Shown: positions 33,086 through 43,371 of the stretch, piece by piece
Layout: every line of letters begins with the position of its first letter
How positions within the stretch are numbered: the first letter of the stretch is position 1
Source: Poecilobothrus nobilitatus
Lineage: Eukaryota; Arthropoda; Insecta; Diptera; Dolichopodidae
Assembly: GCA_947095535.1 (NCBI GenBank)
Contig: OX352772.1
Coordinates: 258,312,492-258,376,491, forward strand
DNA: 64,000 nt
Reading direction: 5' to 3'
Position numbers and translations under genes: made by a program
The notes under the pieces: generated by a model
The model's database searches: none
Told to the model about the DNA's origin: nothing
What the model saw: only the letters and a program-made list of their open reading frames with translations

Positions 33086-33439
33086 AAATAAGCTACCCAA
33101 AAGACCACTTACAAATTATGATTTAGAAAAATTTGGTAAAAAATACTTGAAACATTTTCGAGGGGTTTTTATGAGAGACAATTTACCTGCAAAAAAGCCT
33201 TGGAAATTTGAATGTGGTATAATAAATTTAGATAATTCTATTGGAAATGGAACACATTGGGTATGCAATGCAGAAATAACGCACTAGTTTGATAGTTTTG
33301 GGAATTTACGTCCACCATTAGAAGTAATTAAATATTTAGGTGATAAGCTTGCATATAATTATAATAAATATCAAAACTTTAATACATATAATTGTGGTCA
33401 TTTATGTTTAGAATTTTTATTTCATATTGTTAAAAAATA
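33076..33439 (+). pseudogene. Adenain-like cysteine protease, one premature stop
   Basis: The frame reads LPKRPLTNYDLEKFGKKYL (a usual Polinton protease start). The catalytic His follows in GNGTHWVC, then FDSFGNLRPP (acidic residue), and the catalytic Cys in YNCGHLCLEFL near the end. A stop at 33,285-33,287 falls between the His and the Asp motif. This family processes capsid precursors in adenoviruses and Polintons. The start is uncertain because no ATG opens the frame before residue 30, and it may begin inside the small peptide gene at 32,990. Confidence 0.8.
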
Positions 33440-33752
33440 AAGCAAAATTATCAGTAAATAAAACATAATAAAACAAAAATAATTTTTGTTATTATTAGTC
33501 TAGCTTTATTAAAACTAACCTACATTAATAATTTTGTTTAAGTTCAAGGTTATTTCTTTCTTTCTATTTGAATAAAAAGAAACATAAAACTATCTGATAA
33601 AGAATACTTAGAATTTAGTTGTAATACAAGAAATTTAAAGAAAAATTAGAATTAGAAATATCCATTTATTATGATGATGATGATGTATTAGCCTGGAAAA
33701 TCTATAAAAGCAGAATAGATTTACGAAATATCTCATTATTTCAATCAAAGAC
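33440..33752. other. Intergenic, probable penton promoter region
   Basis: AT-rich, with a GATGATGATGATG run at 33,672 and a TATAAAAG box at 33,704 about 50 bases before the next ATG. Nothing else seen. Confidence 0.4.
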
Positions 33753-34451
33753 ATGTCAATAACATTAACTTTAAACGGAAACTGTTCCATATTAACCACT
33801 AATTATTTTCCTCCTATAGACCTAAAGTGCGATGAATATACATGTGGTTTAGTAGATTTTCAAACATATAATTCAATACCAAATATAGATGAGGAAAATA
33901 ACAGATTTATTATTGACAATAAATCCATGATTCTTCCCACAGGTTCATATGAAATTGAAGATATTGAAGCATTTCTCAGAAAAAAATTGAATATTGTTAA
34001 AACAGACAATGAGAAGTTAATTATAAGACCTAATAATAATACATTCAAATGTGAAATTTTTGCTGATAAGGAAATTGATTTCGAAAGAGAAGATACTATT
34101 GGTAGGTTATTAGGTTTTAGCAGAAAAAGATTATTGTCAAACAAATGGCATACCTCAGACATTTTTGTTGATACTAATAAAATAAACATAATAAGAGTGA
34201 AATGTAATATTATTTTCGGAACTTATATTAATGGAGCAGAAGTTCACATTTTACATGAATTCTCTATTAACGTTAGTTCTGGATATAAAATAATTGAAGT
34301 TCCTAATAATGTAATTTATTTACCAGTAACCGTTAATCAGATAAGTTCTATTACTATAAAACTGCTTGACCAGAACGGTAATTTAGTTAATTTTCATGGA
34401 GAAACAATAACAATTAGTTTGCATTTAAAGCCTCAAAATGCTAACATTTAA
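33753..34451 (+). CDS. Minor capsid (penton-like) protein
   Basis: 232 aa, intact. It opens MSITLTLNGNCSILTTNYFP and contains DEYTCGLVDFQTYNSIPNI and ILPTGSYEIEDIEAFLRKKL (about residues 65-85). This order is characteristic of the single jelly-roll minor capsid protein of Polintons. Five copies per vertex would close the icosahedral shell around the major capsid protein. A TATAAAAG box lies about 50 bases upstream. It overlaps the next small gene by 14 bases. Normal codon use, no breaks. Confidence 0.85.
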   Translation: MSITLTLNGNCSILTTNYFPPIDLKCDEYTCGLVDFQTYNSIPNIDEENNRFIIDNKSMILPTGSYEIEDIEAFLRKKLNIVKTDNEKLIIRPNNNTFKCEIFADKEIDFEREDTIGRLLGFSRKRLLSNKWHTSDIFVDTNKINIIRVKCNIIFGTYINGAEVHILHEFSINVSSGYKIIEVPNNVIYLPVTVNQISSITIKLLDQNGNLVNFHGETITISLHLKPQNANI

Positions 34452-34626
34452 TCAAAATCAATCTCATCAATTCTATATACCTTTACAGAGTAAGAAACAA
34501 CAGTTTAATCAATCAAAATTATTCAAAGGAGTAGGAGGTGGCTACCAACATTTAGAATATAAAAAACGATTATCATTTGAGAACAAAGAATATCTAAAAT
34601 CTCTTCGGTATTTACTAGCAAATTAA
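34438..34626 (+). CDS. Small conserved protein between penton and hexon genes, 62 aa
   Basis: It overlaps the penton gene by 14 bases and ends one base before the major capsid start, so it sits in a tight virion cluster. Sequence features: Gln/Asn-rich start (QNQSHQFYIPLQSKKQQ), a Gly patch (FKGVGGGYQHLEYKKRL) and a Leu-rich end. Small proteins in this exact position are usual in Polintons. The function is not known to me; a cement or scaffold role is possible. Confidence 0.6.
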   Translation: MLTFNQNQSHQFYIPLQSKKQQFNQSKLFKGVGGGYQHLEYKKRLSFENKEYLKSLRYLLAN

Positions 34627-34627
34627 A

Positions 34628-35836
34628 ATGGAGCTTTTTAATGATGCTGTTTTTTATGAAACTATAACTAGCGCTCAATGGCATTCATATTCACCATACA
34701 CAAGTTCATTTGGATTAAGTGATATCATTAAAATGCAAATACAAAATCAGAATTTAAATATATTACCTTCAACAAGTCTAATTTATATAGAAGGATATGC
34801 ATCAAAATATGATGGATCAGCTGTTACACATACTAAACTAGTTAATAATGCTATACCATTTCTATTTGGTGAAATCCGTTATGAACTTAATGGTAAAGAA
34901 ATTGATCATAATCGTAATGTTGGTATAACTTCAACATTAAAAAAGTATATTTCACTCAATCAAAATGAAAGTACCGCTTTATATAATGGAAGTTGGTCAC
35001 CTAATGAATCAATTAAAATGAAAGGACTTTATTTCAATTTTTGTATACCCTTAAAGAGATTATTAGGATTTGCAGAAGATTATAAAAATATTATTCCAAA
35101 TGCAAAACATGAACTGATATTAACTCGCTCTCGATTAAATGATAATTCATTATTATGTAATGCTACTAATGCTGCTATTGAAAAACTGAAAATTCTTATT
35201 ACAAAAATATATTGGAAGGTTCAACATATTAACTTAGCTGATAATCTTAAATTAAATTTATACAAAAGTATTCAAGATGGTTCGGTTATGAAAATTCCTT
35301 TTAGAAATTGGGAATTACATGAGTATCCTACATTACCAGCAGGAACTACACATCATATTTGGAATGTTAAAACAGCTTCACAACTTGAAAAACCTCGGTT
35401 TATTATTTTTCTTCTACACACTGATAAACAAAATAAACTTGAGGAAGATCCATCAAAATTTAATTATTGTGATATTGAAAATATAAAAGTATATTTAAAT
35501 TCTAAATCATATCCATATGAAGATATGAATTTAGATTTTCGTAAAAATCGTTATGCATTAGCATATAAAGCATATTCGAATTTTAGAAGCTTCTATTATA
35601 ATAATTCAATATCAGAACCTTTAGTTTCATGGGACAACTTTAACGATGATTCTCCAATCTTCATAATTGATACTCGTTATCAAGATGATAATTTTAAAAT
35701 GGGTCCAGTTGATGTCAAAATTGAATTAAAGACTTTAAAAAAAATTCCAGACAATACTACAGCTTATTGTGTTATTTTAAATGATCGTATAGTGGAATTT
35801 AAACCGTTAACAGGAGAAGTTAACAAAATTATTTAA
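34628..35836 (+). CDS. Major capsid protein (double jelly-roll, hexon-like)
   Basis: 402 aa, fully open. Features match Polinton major capsid proteins: MELFNDAVFYETITSAQWHS opening, YIEGYASKYDG, IPFLFGEIRYELNGKEID and FNFCIPLKRLLGFAEDY (about residues 138-155), PNAKHELILTRS, and later IWNVKTASQLEKPRFIIFLL. Trimers would tile the capsid faces. The length is slightly short of many hexon-like homologues but both jelly rolls appear present. It is the best preserved core gene of the element. Confidence 0.9.
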   Translation: MELFNDAVFYETITSAQWHSYSPYTSSFGLSDIIKMQIQNQNLNILPSTSLIYIEGYASKYDGSAVTHTKLVNNAIPFLFGEIRYELNGKEIDHNRNVGITSTLKKYISLNQNESTALYNGSWSPNESIKMKGLYFNFCIPLKRLLGFAEDYKNIIPNAKHELILTRSRLNDNSLLCNATNAAIEKLKILITKIYWKVQHINLADNLKLNLYKSIQDGSVMKIPFRNWELHEYPTLPAGTTHHIWNVKTASQLEKPRFIIFLLHTDKQNKLEEDPSKFNYCDIENIKVYLNSKSYPYEDMNLDFRKNRYALAYKAYSNFRSFYYNNSISEPLVSWDNFNDDSPIFIIDTRYQDDNFKMGPVDVKIELKTLKKIPDNTTAYCVILNDRIVEFKPLTGEVNKII

Positions 35837-35871
35837 ATGATCAATTCTAATTACATATTTAAAAATTTAAT

Positions 35872-36351
35872 ATGAAATACATTGTAATTGATATTCAAGG
35901 TTTTCGGGATAACCAAAATAAATTTATTATAAAAGAAATTACATGCTTATCATCAAACTGTGAAATTCAGCATTTTATTATAAAAGCTCCTTATGGATAT
36001 CATATTATCAATAATAATACAAAAAAAATAAATAAATGGTTAACAAAAAATCATCATGGATTTGCTTGGAACAATGGATCATCTCATTTCTGTAATGTAA
36101 TCAATTTTTTAAAATCATGTATAGATTATCAAACTATAGTTTACGTTAAAGGGGATGAAAAACAAAAAATTATTCAAAGTTTTTTCAAGCGAAATAATGT
36201 TATAAATTTAGATGAACAAGTATCAACAAGTTTAAAAACATTAAAAAAGCTCTATGAAAATCAGTATAAAAAATGTCTATTTAATCATATTGGATTCTGT
36301 GCTCTTCAAAATGTTTACATTTTAAAATCATTAGTAAAAAAGCTGACTTAA
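35872..36351 (+). CDS. Conserved virus-element protein of unknown function, 159 aa
   Basis: Starts MKYIVIDIQGFRDNQNKFII and has HFIIKAPYG, GFAWNNGSS and, late, CLFNHIGFCALQNVYIL. I recognise the family only as recurring in Polinton-type and related elements. The same family appears as the broken gene at 59,656-59,905 / 43,372-43,502, which keeps the IVD-x-Q start, H-x-x-KAPY and the CA-x-QN end. The aspartate near the start hints at a nuclease fold, but no complete catalytic set can be claimed. It is the last gene of the plus-strand cluster. Confidence 0.65.
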   Translation: MKYIVIDIQGFRDNQNKFIIKEITCLSSNCEIQHFIIKAPYGYHIINNNTKKINKWLTKNHHGFAWNNGSSHFCNVINFLKSCIDYQTIVYVKGDEKQKIIQSFFKRNNVINLDEQVSTSLKTLKKLYENQYKKCLFNHIGFCALQNVYILKSLVKKLT

Positions 36352-36480
36352 ACATTTTAAAAGTATTTAAACCAGTTTTGAAGTAAAAACCGTATCAGTC
36401 AAAATATTTGTTTCTTTTGAAAATCATTGGGTCACCAAGTTCATGACACTCTGATAAAAAGTTTGATCTTTACAATCATT

Positions 36481-36663
36481 ATGGATAATAAAGAACAAGA
36501 AAAAACAAAAATGGTTTAACATCAAGAATATAGGAGTCCAAGTAAATCTAAGACATCAGCATCTTGCACAATATCATGTATGCATTCATCATCAGCAACT
36601 AGCGTAAAATATCAAAAACAACACAAAGCTAATAGCAATGGAAGTTGTTGTAGATTATCATAA
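36481..36663 (+). pseudogene. Small Ser/Cys-rich ORF with one stop
   Basis: 61 codons in one frame from ATG 36,481 to TAA 36,663, with a single internal stop at codon 13. The second part is Ser/Lys/Cys-rich (KSKTSASCTISCMHSSS). I do not recognise it. It lies just past the virion cluster, after a gap of 130 bases. Confidence 0.35.
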
Positions 36664-37048
36664 AAATCTGTTAAAATAATAAATTTGACTTTTTATTTTG
36701 TTATTCAATAAAAATATAAAAAAGAAAAATTTTTTATTTTTCGTTTATTCAAATAGCTATACAATTTATCAACAAGATAAACTTTACAGTAAGTAGTATG
36801 AATCTAAAAAGAATTTTATGTAAAAAAAGTTAAGTCAATGGACGGTGTAGAACTGGTATCTCCATATAAATAAAACTCTTTTTCTTATTTATGTAGGTTT
36901 GGAAAATCTGAAAATCTTAGAAATTACTATTTATTTAGATTTGGAAAATCTGTAAATTTTAGAAATTAAAAAATAAACAAATGAATTGTTTAATTTTTCT
37001 TATATCTTTATTTTTTTACTTATAAATTTTCACATTTAAAATCTATGA

Positions 37049-37420
37049 TTAAAAATTTATCTTCTTCTCAGAGATTTTAAAAAAATATTTAATGTCGTTA
37101 TTTGCAATTTTCCGGTTTAAGATTTCTACAATTTGTGGACTATGCTTTAACGCAAAAAAATTTACACACCTTGTCTGATCTTTCTTATTTTTGGCGAACT
37201 TCGAGATCACCTCCTGCAAATGTAGAACTTCATATTCTTCGTTTTATACCAACTTAGACATCGAAATGAATTTTGTTTTCTTGTTGATGTCTGTCAAAAA
37301 TTCCTGTAGAATATTTTGCTCGTCGTTCATCGTCTCTTGATCGATATCGATCATAATGTTGTTTAGAATGTCATCTTCTTCTGTACTAAATTTTAGTTTT
37401 TTTCTTGAAGGTTGTTCCAT
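37049..37420 (-). pseudogene. Unrecognised small minus-strand gene with one in-frame stop
   Basis: ATG at 37,420 opens 124 codons in one frame, with a single TAA about 60 codons in. The protein is mixed-charge: MEQPSRKKLKFSTEEDDILN, then EQNILQEFLTDINKKTKF; past the stop it has VISKFAKNKKDQTRC and SPQIVEILNRKIANND, a plausible helical C-terminus. The balanced composition in AT-rich DNA argues for a real, recently broken gene. A 36-nt GT..AG stretch spans the stop but is too short for a normal insect intron. Confidence 0.45.
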
Positions 37421-37569
37421 TTTGTATTTTTATATTTATATTCAGTTAGTTAACAGTTTAGTTGTTTATAAATGAATGAGATCTTAAGAAATTTTAGCTT
37501 CTATTTATTTGAAAATTTTTAGATGAATTTTTTTTTTTTTTCTAAATCATTATAACTATGCAATAGAAT

Positions 37570-37797
37570 TTTTAGGACTCGATGTGATAACACAAATTTA
37601 AAAAAAAAAAAAAAAAAATTAAGAAGAAAGCTAAAATTTCTAAGTCATTTTTAATAAAAATGTTTGCGGTTTTATGTTCTGTAGATTTTTTAGGACTCCA
37701 TGTGATAACACAAATTTTTAACAGAAATCAAGACAAAAGTTAAAAATTTCTAAGACATTCTAAATAAAAATGTTTGCGGTTTTATGTTCTGTGTCAT
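37570..37797. repeat. Two tandem units of about 115 bp
   Basis: TTTTTAGGACTCCATGTGAT with CACAAATTTTTA, and later AAAATGTTTGCGGTTTTATG, occur twice (about 37,572-37,685 and 37,688-37,797) with small differences. They are non-coding, in the gap between the virion cluster and polymerase. Confidence 0.65.
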
Positions 37798-38067
37798 GAA
37801 TTTTGATTATACTAATTTCAAGACTTAAAAGTACTTTAAACATTTATATTATATTAATTAAATGGTTTATGCTTTCTAAGTTATCTTGATTCAATTTTTA
37901 ACACAGGTTTTTAAATTTTTTTTGGGGATGTATGTGGTTTTATGGTGCTAATAAGTTTCAAAAATGTTAAATACTGAATATTGTTATTTATAATTGATAA
38001 CTTATTATGGTATATAAAGAATATATTTTCTCTAAACAAATTCAGTTTTATTCAAAATATTTTCAAT

Positions 38068-38266
38068 ATGAGCAATACTACTAAAGCTGAAAATCCCAAA
38101 TCCCTCAAGGCAATGGCATTAGCATTGCATTGGATGGTCCGATGTAAACAAAACAGGAGGATTAACAATAAATGAAATTATTCTGCATCAGAATAGTGGA
38201 CCTTGGCTCAGCAAACCTGGAGTTTCAAATAATATTTGGTATTATCCAAAAATAAAACTTTTCTAA
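38068..38266 (+). pseudogene. Small frameshifted ORF
   Basis: ATG at 38,068 (MSNTTKAENPKSLKAMALAL) ends early, but the next frame carries WSDVNKTGGLTINEIILHQN, then NIWYYPKIKLF to a stop at 38,266. A one-base shift near 38,130 would join them into about 65 aa. The function is unknown. It lies between the tandem repeats and the 3' end of the polymerase gene. Confidence 0.35.
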
Positions 38267-38361
38267 ATTGTTAAAAGAAAAATATATATAAAACTTAATA
38301 AAACAATAATTGAATTTATCTTAAAATTATTTAATTTTGTTTTTTTATTTTATAATTTTTT

Positions 38362-41300
38362 TTATTTTATTGCAAAATGACCCCAAGCCAATGTGCATAC
38401 ATTATCATCTAAAACATATCTTTTATCATCGTGGTAACATAATGAAATTTTATTTAAATTTTGTGTATACAAATTATGAATCTTACTTCTAAAAATTAAC
38501 ATATTACTTTTAAAAAGTTTTCTTTTATATAAACATTCTCTGTAATCATCTAAAGTGAATAATTTTACATTTCTTTTGATACCTTTTGCTTTAACTATAA
38601 CATTTTTATTTTCAATATCAATCGAATACATTTTCGCTTTTAATCCAATAAATTCTTTAATTACACTACCATTGCATTCATCCTTAATCATACCTAGAAC
38701 CTTTTAATTTTTCAGAGGAATTTTATAAGAATTATCAATGGAATATTCTGATGTATCATAAAACTTTTCTATGTCAGGTTTAATATCTTCGTAAAAATCT
38801 TCTGTTGTAATGGTATATATAAATGAGTCAGTATCCATATAATTCAATTTAACATTTTTATTAAATTTTGGTTTAATATAATCATAGTGGAAATCATACA
38901 TTTTGTGTTTTGAAATTTCTAATACAGAAAAACCTACATATAAAGGCTTATTATAGTATACACTAGTTCTATTCAACTGAATTGCAACCATATCACTTGT
39001 AAATTTAGCTAAACTGTGAAAATTTGGTTTAGATATCAAAGCTCTTGCCCCCAAACTTTTTCCCTGATTTTCCCAACTTGTTACTGTTTTTAATATTTTT
39101 TCGCTTATCTATATTTTCAATAGTTTTTCCATATATCGCATTATTTAACAATTTGAATGTATTTTTTTTCAAAATTATTTTTTGCTAGTGTTCGGTGATA
39201 GTTATTTAAATCTATATAACTTTTCAACCAACAATCTGGGTTAAAGCTCAAAGCTCGGTGAATCTTTTTTAATATTAATCCATGTTTTACACATTGTTGA
39301 ATGTTTGTATAATGGATAATATATTTCTTTTTTTCTTCTAAACTGGTAATTAGCTTTATACTTTTCATTTTTGAATGTTTTTTATTTTCTGGACAAAATG
39401 GAAGATCGTTGTGATCATCATGTTTATCAACAGGATATTCCAAATCTACTTCTAAAATGTATCCTATATTTGAATCAGAAGGTATATTCAAAAAATCAAT
39501 ATTTTCTATTTTATTACACCAGTAGAAATTAGATATAGGTAAGAATTTAGACATAGCAAACCCATACAGATTGTTAATATCTAAATATGTTATAAAATTT
39601 GAAGGTTTTGTTCTATCAAAATTACTTAAATATTTATTATTTGCTTTAGAATGACGTAATGAACACTGTGAAATTCCACCTCTAATACCCCTTTTGAAAA
39701 AATTATACATATTAATATCAGTTAGTAACTGAATTTCTACTTTTGTATATTTGAGCATAGCATCCCAACTAAAACCAGGTAACGTATAGTATACGTTACA
39801 TCTACATACATCTAATTCATACATCTGCTTACATACTTTTCGAAAATTATCGAATACATCTGCTAATAGAATAACATCTGTTTTTAAATATATTTCTAAA
39901 TAGTCTTTAAAATATTTGCATTCAAATGTTTCCCAAACAGTCTTTGCATGTTGATAGTCTTTATCTGAAATTGTTGTTTTTGAAAATTTATTATCAAAAC
40001 TTCTTGACAAGGTAACTCTGTTTGATACAATTTTTTAAAAGAATTTAAATATTTATAAGGAAATATCCCTTTTCGGTTCACTAAATTAAATTCGTTTTCG
40101 TTTGGATACATTTTCTTTAATATTATTAAATTATCAAATGGTAATTGAGAAACTAATGCATCTAAGCTTAATAACATAAACCGAAATGAATCTAAGAACC
40201 TCAACTCTATAGATTCCCCTTCATCACCCTCAATCCATTTTGATAAAGAAATATACTTTTCCTTATTCATAGGAATAACATTAATTTTACCCGGAAATTT
40301 TATTAAGTTTTTAATAAATAACTGACAGTCATAACCAGAAAAGTTATGAAAAAATATTGGAATGAAATTTGGTAACTGATATTGCAAATTACAAAATGAA
40401 TGTACTGGTCCTCGATATATTTCATTACAAATATGACAATTTCTAGTTTCTAAATGAATTATTCTTTCTTCATCTGTAAGAATTTTCATTGTAATATAAT
40501 AATTTCATAATAATATTTTTATAATACTTACTATAAATTTGTTTCATATCTTCTATTAATTTCTCCAAAAAAATATCTATGCAATCAGTTCCAGTATACA
40601 TCCTAAATATATCTTGATGAATATCTTGATAATGTTGTTATATCTTGAAGAATGCATTCAAAGTCTGCATACACGACAAATGGTACATCCATTTTTTTGT
40701 TGTAGTTTTCAATATTAATGTTGCTTTTTCAGCTGTTGGAAGATTTGTAACTACATTGTTGCACTCACTTTTATGTAGTTTTAAATTTGTCTCATTATTG
40801 AAATGAATTAAGCAATGATTGCAAAATATTAATTTTCTATTATTCTTTGTAATTTGCGAATGTAATAGTCGAGAAATATTTTTAATCCAAACATAATGTG
40901 TTCTCTGATCCTCTTGTATTAATAGCAAATTAATATGATGAAGTTTCTCTTCTTTTGTACAATGAAATGGACCTACAATTTTGTAGAATGTATTTTGAGA
41001 TGTTTCTTGTTTTTCAAAACCAAAAACATTGATACTAATTGTGGTATTTAATTGTTCAAATTTTTTTATATCAGCAACTTTCATAGGAAATTCTAAAACA
41101 TCAAAATTTAGTATAATATTTTCTAGTTGTATTTTATTCGATTGTATATCAGCAATCCCATATGTTTGTGTTCGTTCCAATCTACAAGAACCCTTGTACA
41201 GAGCTGATATTATACTCCATTTAAAACAATACTCATCAGCGTTCATTACGTTGATACAAGCCTTTTTAGTCTTCAAAAATTTTGGTAACGGAAGATATTG

Positions 41301-41882
41301 TGATCCTCGTAAAGGTTTGTATTGATTAATGTTGACTTTTAAATGTATTATTCGAAGTAGAGCCCAACCACTATCCCTTACTTGAAATTCTTCACTTTTA
41401 ACAACAAGACACTGCAATAATTTATCTAACTTTTCTAATATTTCGGTTGGTTTTAGTATAATTTCCATTTTCGTATTGAAAGATTTTATTGATAAATTAA
41501 AATCATCTAAGTCATCCAAATTATTATTATTCGTTTTCAAATATTTTATATATTCAATAAATAATTCAAAGTTAAATTTGAAAGAATTATATTTTTTCAA
41601 AGAATTTTCTAATAATTTAATTATTTTATCCTTGGAACTATGTAAAAATTGTTCTGGTAACAAAACACTTTCATCATTATTTTCCAATATAAATGTTTCT
41701 ATTCGTTCATTGAAACAGCTTTTAACACTTTTTAGATTTGCTTCAATATAATCACCACTATTTGTTTTATGTAAAAATGTTCTTATATGATATAGCCATT
41801 CTTTCAATGGTATATCTTTTTTACAGGTTTCACAGAATTTAATATCTGAGTCACTGAAGGTTTTACTACCAGATCGTTTCAT
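38362..41882 (-). pseudogene. Protein-primed DNA polymerase B (Polinton type), multiple frameshifts
   Basis: Five minus-strand pieces cover the whole gene. 41,882-40,638: N-terminal extension with two Cys/His fingers (CETCKKDI.., CNHCLIHF) and SGWALLRIIHLKVNINQY. 40,489-39,896: exonuclease part (FFHNFSGYDCQLF = Exo II). 40,010-39,141: Exo III (LKTDVILLADVFDNF) and polymerase motif A (YLDINNLYGFAM). A short gap holds motif B (NNAIYGK). 39,054-38,704: motif C (YMDTDSF). 38,691-38,362: the C-terminal thumb. Breaks fall near 40,640, 40,010, 39,140, 39,080 and 38,700. The enzyme would copy the linear genome from a terminal protein. Every motif is kept while the frame is lost. Confidence 0.92.
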
Positions 41883-42540
41883 TTTCTTTTTTTTTTAATT
41901 TTTAATAAGAACAACAATTTTAATTTAATAATAACAATTAATAATAAGTTTTTCAAACAACACCTTTTATTTATACAAATTCTAAAATTCTATTCATCCA
42001 TATCATCATATCATATCATTCAAATGTGTGCGGGATTCCCTGACATCATTTTTTAATTTTATTAATAATAAATATAATAAAATATGTATCACAACATTTT
42101 ATAATATAGAAATTTTTTTATACTTTATATTCTTAAAACCGCAACATTTTGTCATTCAAAACTTAAAATTTTTTGTTTTTTTTATACTCTAATTTTTATT
42201 TTTTATACACTGTAATATAAAAACCGCAACTTTTTTTCATTGAAAAATAAAATTTTCTTATCGCAAACACAATTCATTTTAAATTTCTGATTTCCTGTAA
42301 ACTATAGGATAGATTCATCTAAATATTTTGATTACATTATGTTTAGCTTGGAAATATGAATACTTTTAATGAATAGAAGAGATCTCAATATTTATTCAAA
42401 ATTGTAGAGCAATTCCATATGTGTGAGATCATCACATATTCACATTGATATCGGTTAACGAAAGCAAAACTTCAAGTATTTTTATTTTTATTCATATTCC
42501 AGCTTCTAGCCCCAGGTCTGCACCCAACCCAAGTTCTCCG
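41883..42540. other. Polymerase upstream region to right terminal repeat
   Basis: Non-coding. The phrase AAAACCGCAAC occurs at about 42,137 and 42,221, and a pyrimidine run just before the polymerase ATG. It probably holds the polymerase promoter. Nothing else recognised. Confidence 0.4.
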
Positions 42541-42683
42541 CTGAGACCATCGTTTTCATTCACTTTCAGAAACGAAAATTCAATTCCATTATACCACCCC
42601 CAATTTCTATTACATAATACCTTAACTGTCAAACTTGATGTGACGTCATTTGACAGTCCTAGAACGTACATATTATTACTACT
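42541..42683 (-). repeat. Polinton right terminal inverted repeat
   Basis: Reverse complement of 26,867-27,009 at 142 of 143 positions; its outer end is ...CATATTATTACTACT, i.e. AGTAGTAATAATATG read inward. The target duplication TATGTA follows at 42,684-42,689. A plus-strand open frame across it is a shadow. Confidence 0.95.
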
Positions 42684-42689
42684 TATGTA

Positions 42690-43084
42690 TATAAGTATGT
42701 ACACATGACTTTAAAAATATTTTGCATTCTTTTTATTTCTGTTTACCTGCTGTAAAATAAATTGTAAAAACTAGTTTGACTCTTTCAAACAATTTAAAAA
42801 CTTATGAATGCAAATGCTAAAAAAAAAAATTAAAATAAGAACAAAGAGAAAAGAAAAACTGATGGAATTATAGGTGCGTCTATTAAGTAAGATTTCTTTT
42901 TTTCTATTCTATAAGAACATTCAGAAAATAACCGGAAATATTTAATTTACTTTATATATAGTAAACGAAGGGTAAGTTTTATGTTGTAAGGTAGGAAAAA
43001 AAACAAAGATAAGTTAATTGCTTTTGGTATTTATAGTAAACACAAAAATAAAAAATAAAAGCAGATTAAGTTATATATTTATTT
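42690..43084. other. Probable outer end of the second virus-like element
   Basis: AT-rich, non-coding. By position it should contain the terminal repeat of the element whose genes start at 43,085, but the partner end is beyond the window, so the boundary cannot be set. Confidence 0.3.
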
Positions 43085-43321
43085 TTATTTATTTGAAAAA
43101 ACTTTAACAATTTTGCGATGATCAGATGTTAAAATTCTAGAAATAATGACTCCAATTTTTTTTATATGTCTTTGAAATTTATTTCCATCTCGTGCGTATT
43201 CTTCCCAATGACCTTTCCGTGCTGATCTGTAAGCATACTCCCATACATGCATAACGTGAATTTCTTGTTTAATGTTGAAGTGAACTTTTTTAGTTTTGTT
43301 ATTTAAATTCATATCGTACAA
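43085..43321 (-). CDS. Small conserved protein of virus-like element 2, 78 aa
   Basis: Intact frame with a distinctive pattern: KKVHFNIKQEIHVMHVWEYA, then YRSARKGHWEEYARDGNKF and a basic helical end. I recall short proteins with VHF...VW-x-YAY-x-AR...WE-x-x-AxD-x-x-x-F from virus-like elements of arthropods, but know no function. It lies at the outer left edge of element 2, downstream of the interrupted gene at 43,372. Confidence 0.55.
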   Translation of the reverse strand: MYDMNLNNKTKKVHFNIKQEIHVMHVWEYAYRSARKGHWEEYARDGNKFQRHIKKIGVIISRILTSDHRKIVKVFSNK

Positions 43322-43371
43322 GTATGAAATTGAAAGTCTTAATTTTAAATTTTTTCCTTTAAATGATACAT

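Larger units (their letters stand above)
26867..42683. mobile_element. Complete Polinton/Maverick element, 15.8 kb
   Basis: Bounded by 143-bp terminal inverted repeats (one mismatch, at the outermost base) and a 6-bp target duplication TATGTA (26,861-26,866 and 42,684-42,689). The right-end repeat starts AGTAGTAATAATATG read inward, the AG start usual for Polintons, and 6-bp duplications are the rule for the family. The contents are the expected set: retroviral-type integrase, packaging ATPase, PLA2-fold protein, adenain-like protease, minor and major capsid proteins and a protein-primed DNA polymerase B. Genes of the left third and the polymerase read minus; the virion genes at 32.3-36.4 kb read plus. 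R1 (27,428-28,562) is inserted near the left end. Confidence 0.95.

Noticed and set aside
33860..34189. 109-residue minus-strand frame across the penton gene
   Set aside because: Shadow of the well-supported plus-strand capsid gene.
41029..41751. Plus-strand frames across the polymerase N-terminal region
   Set aside because: Shadows of the minus-strand polymerase, which carries clear fingers and motifs.
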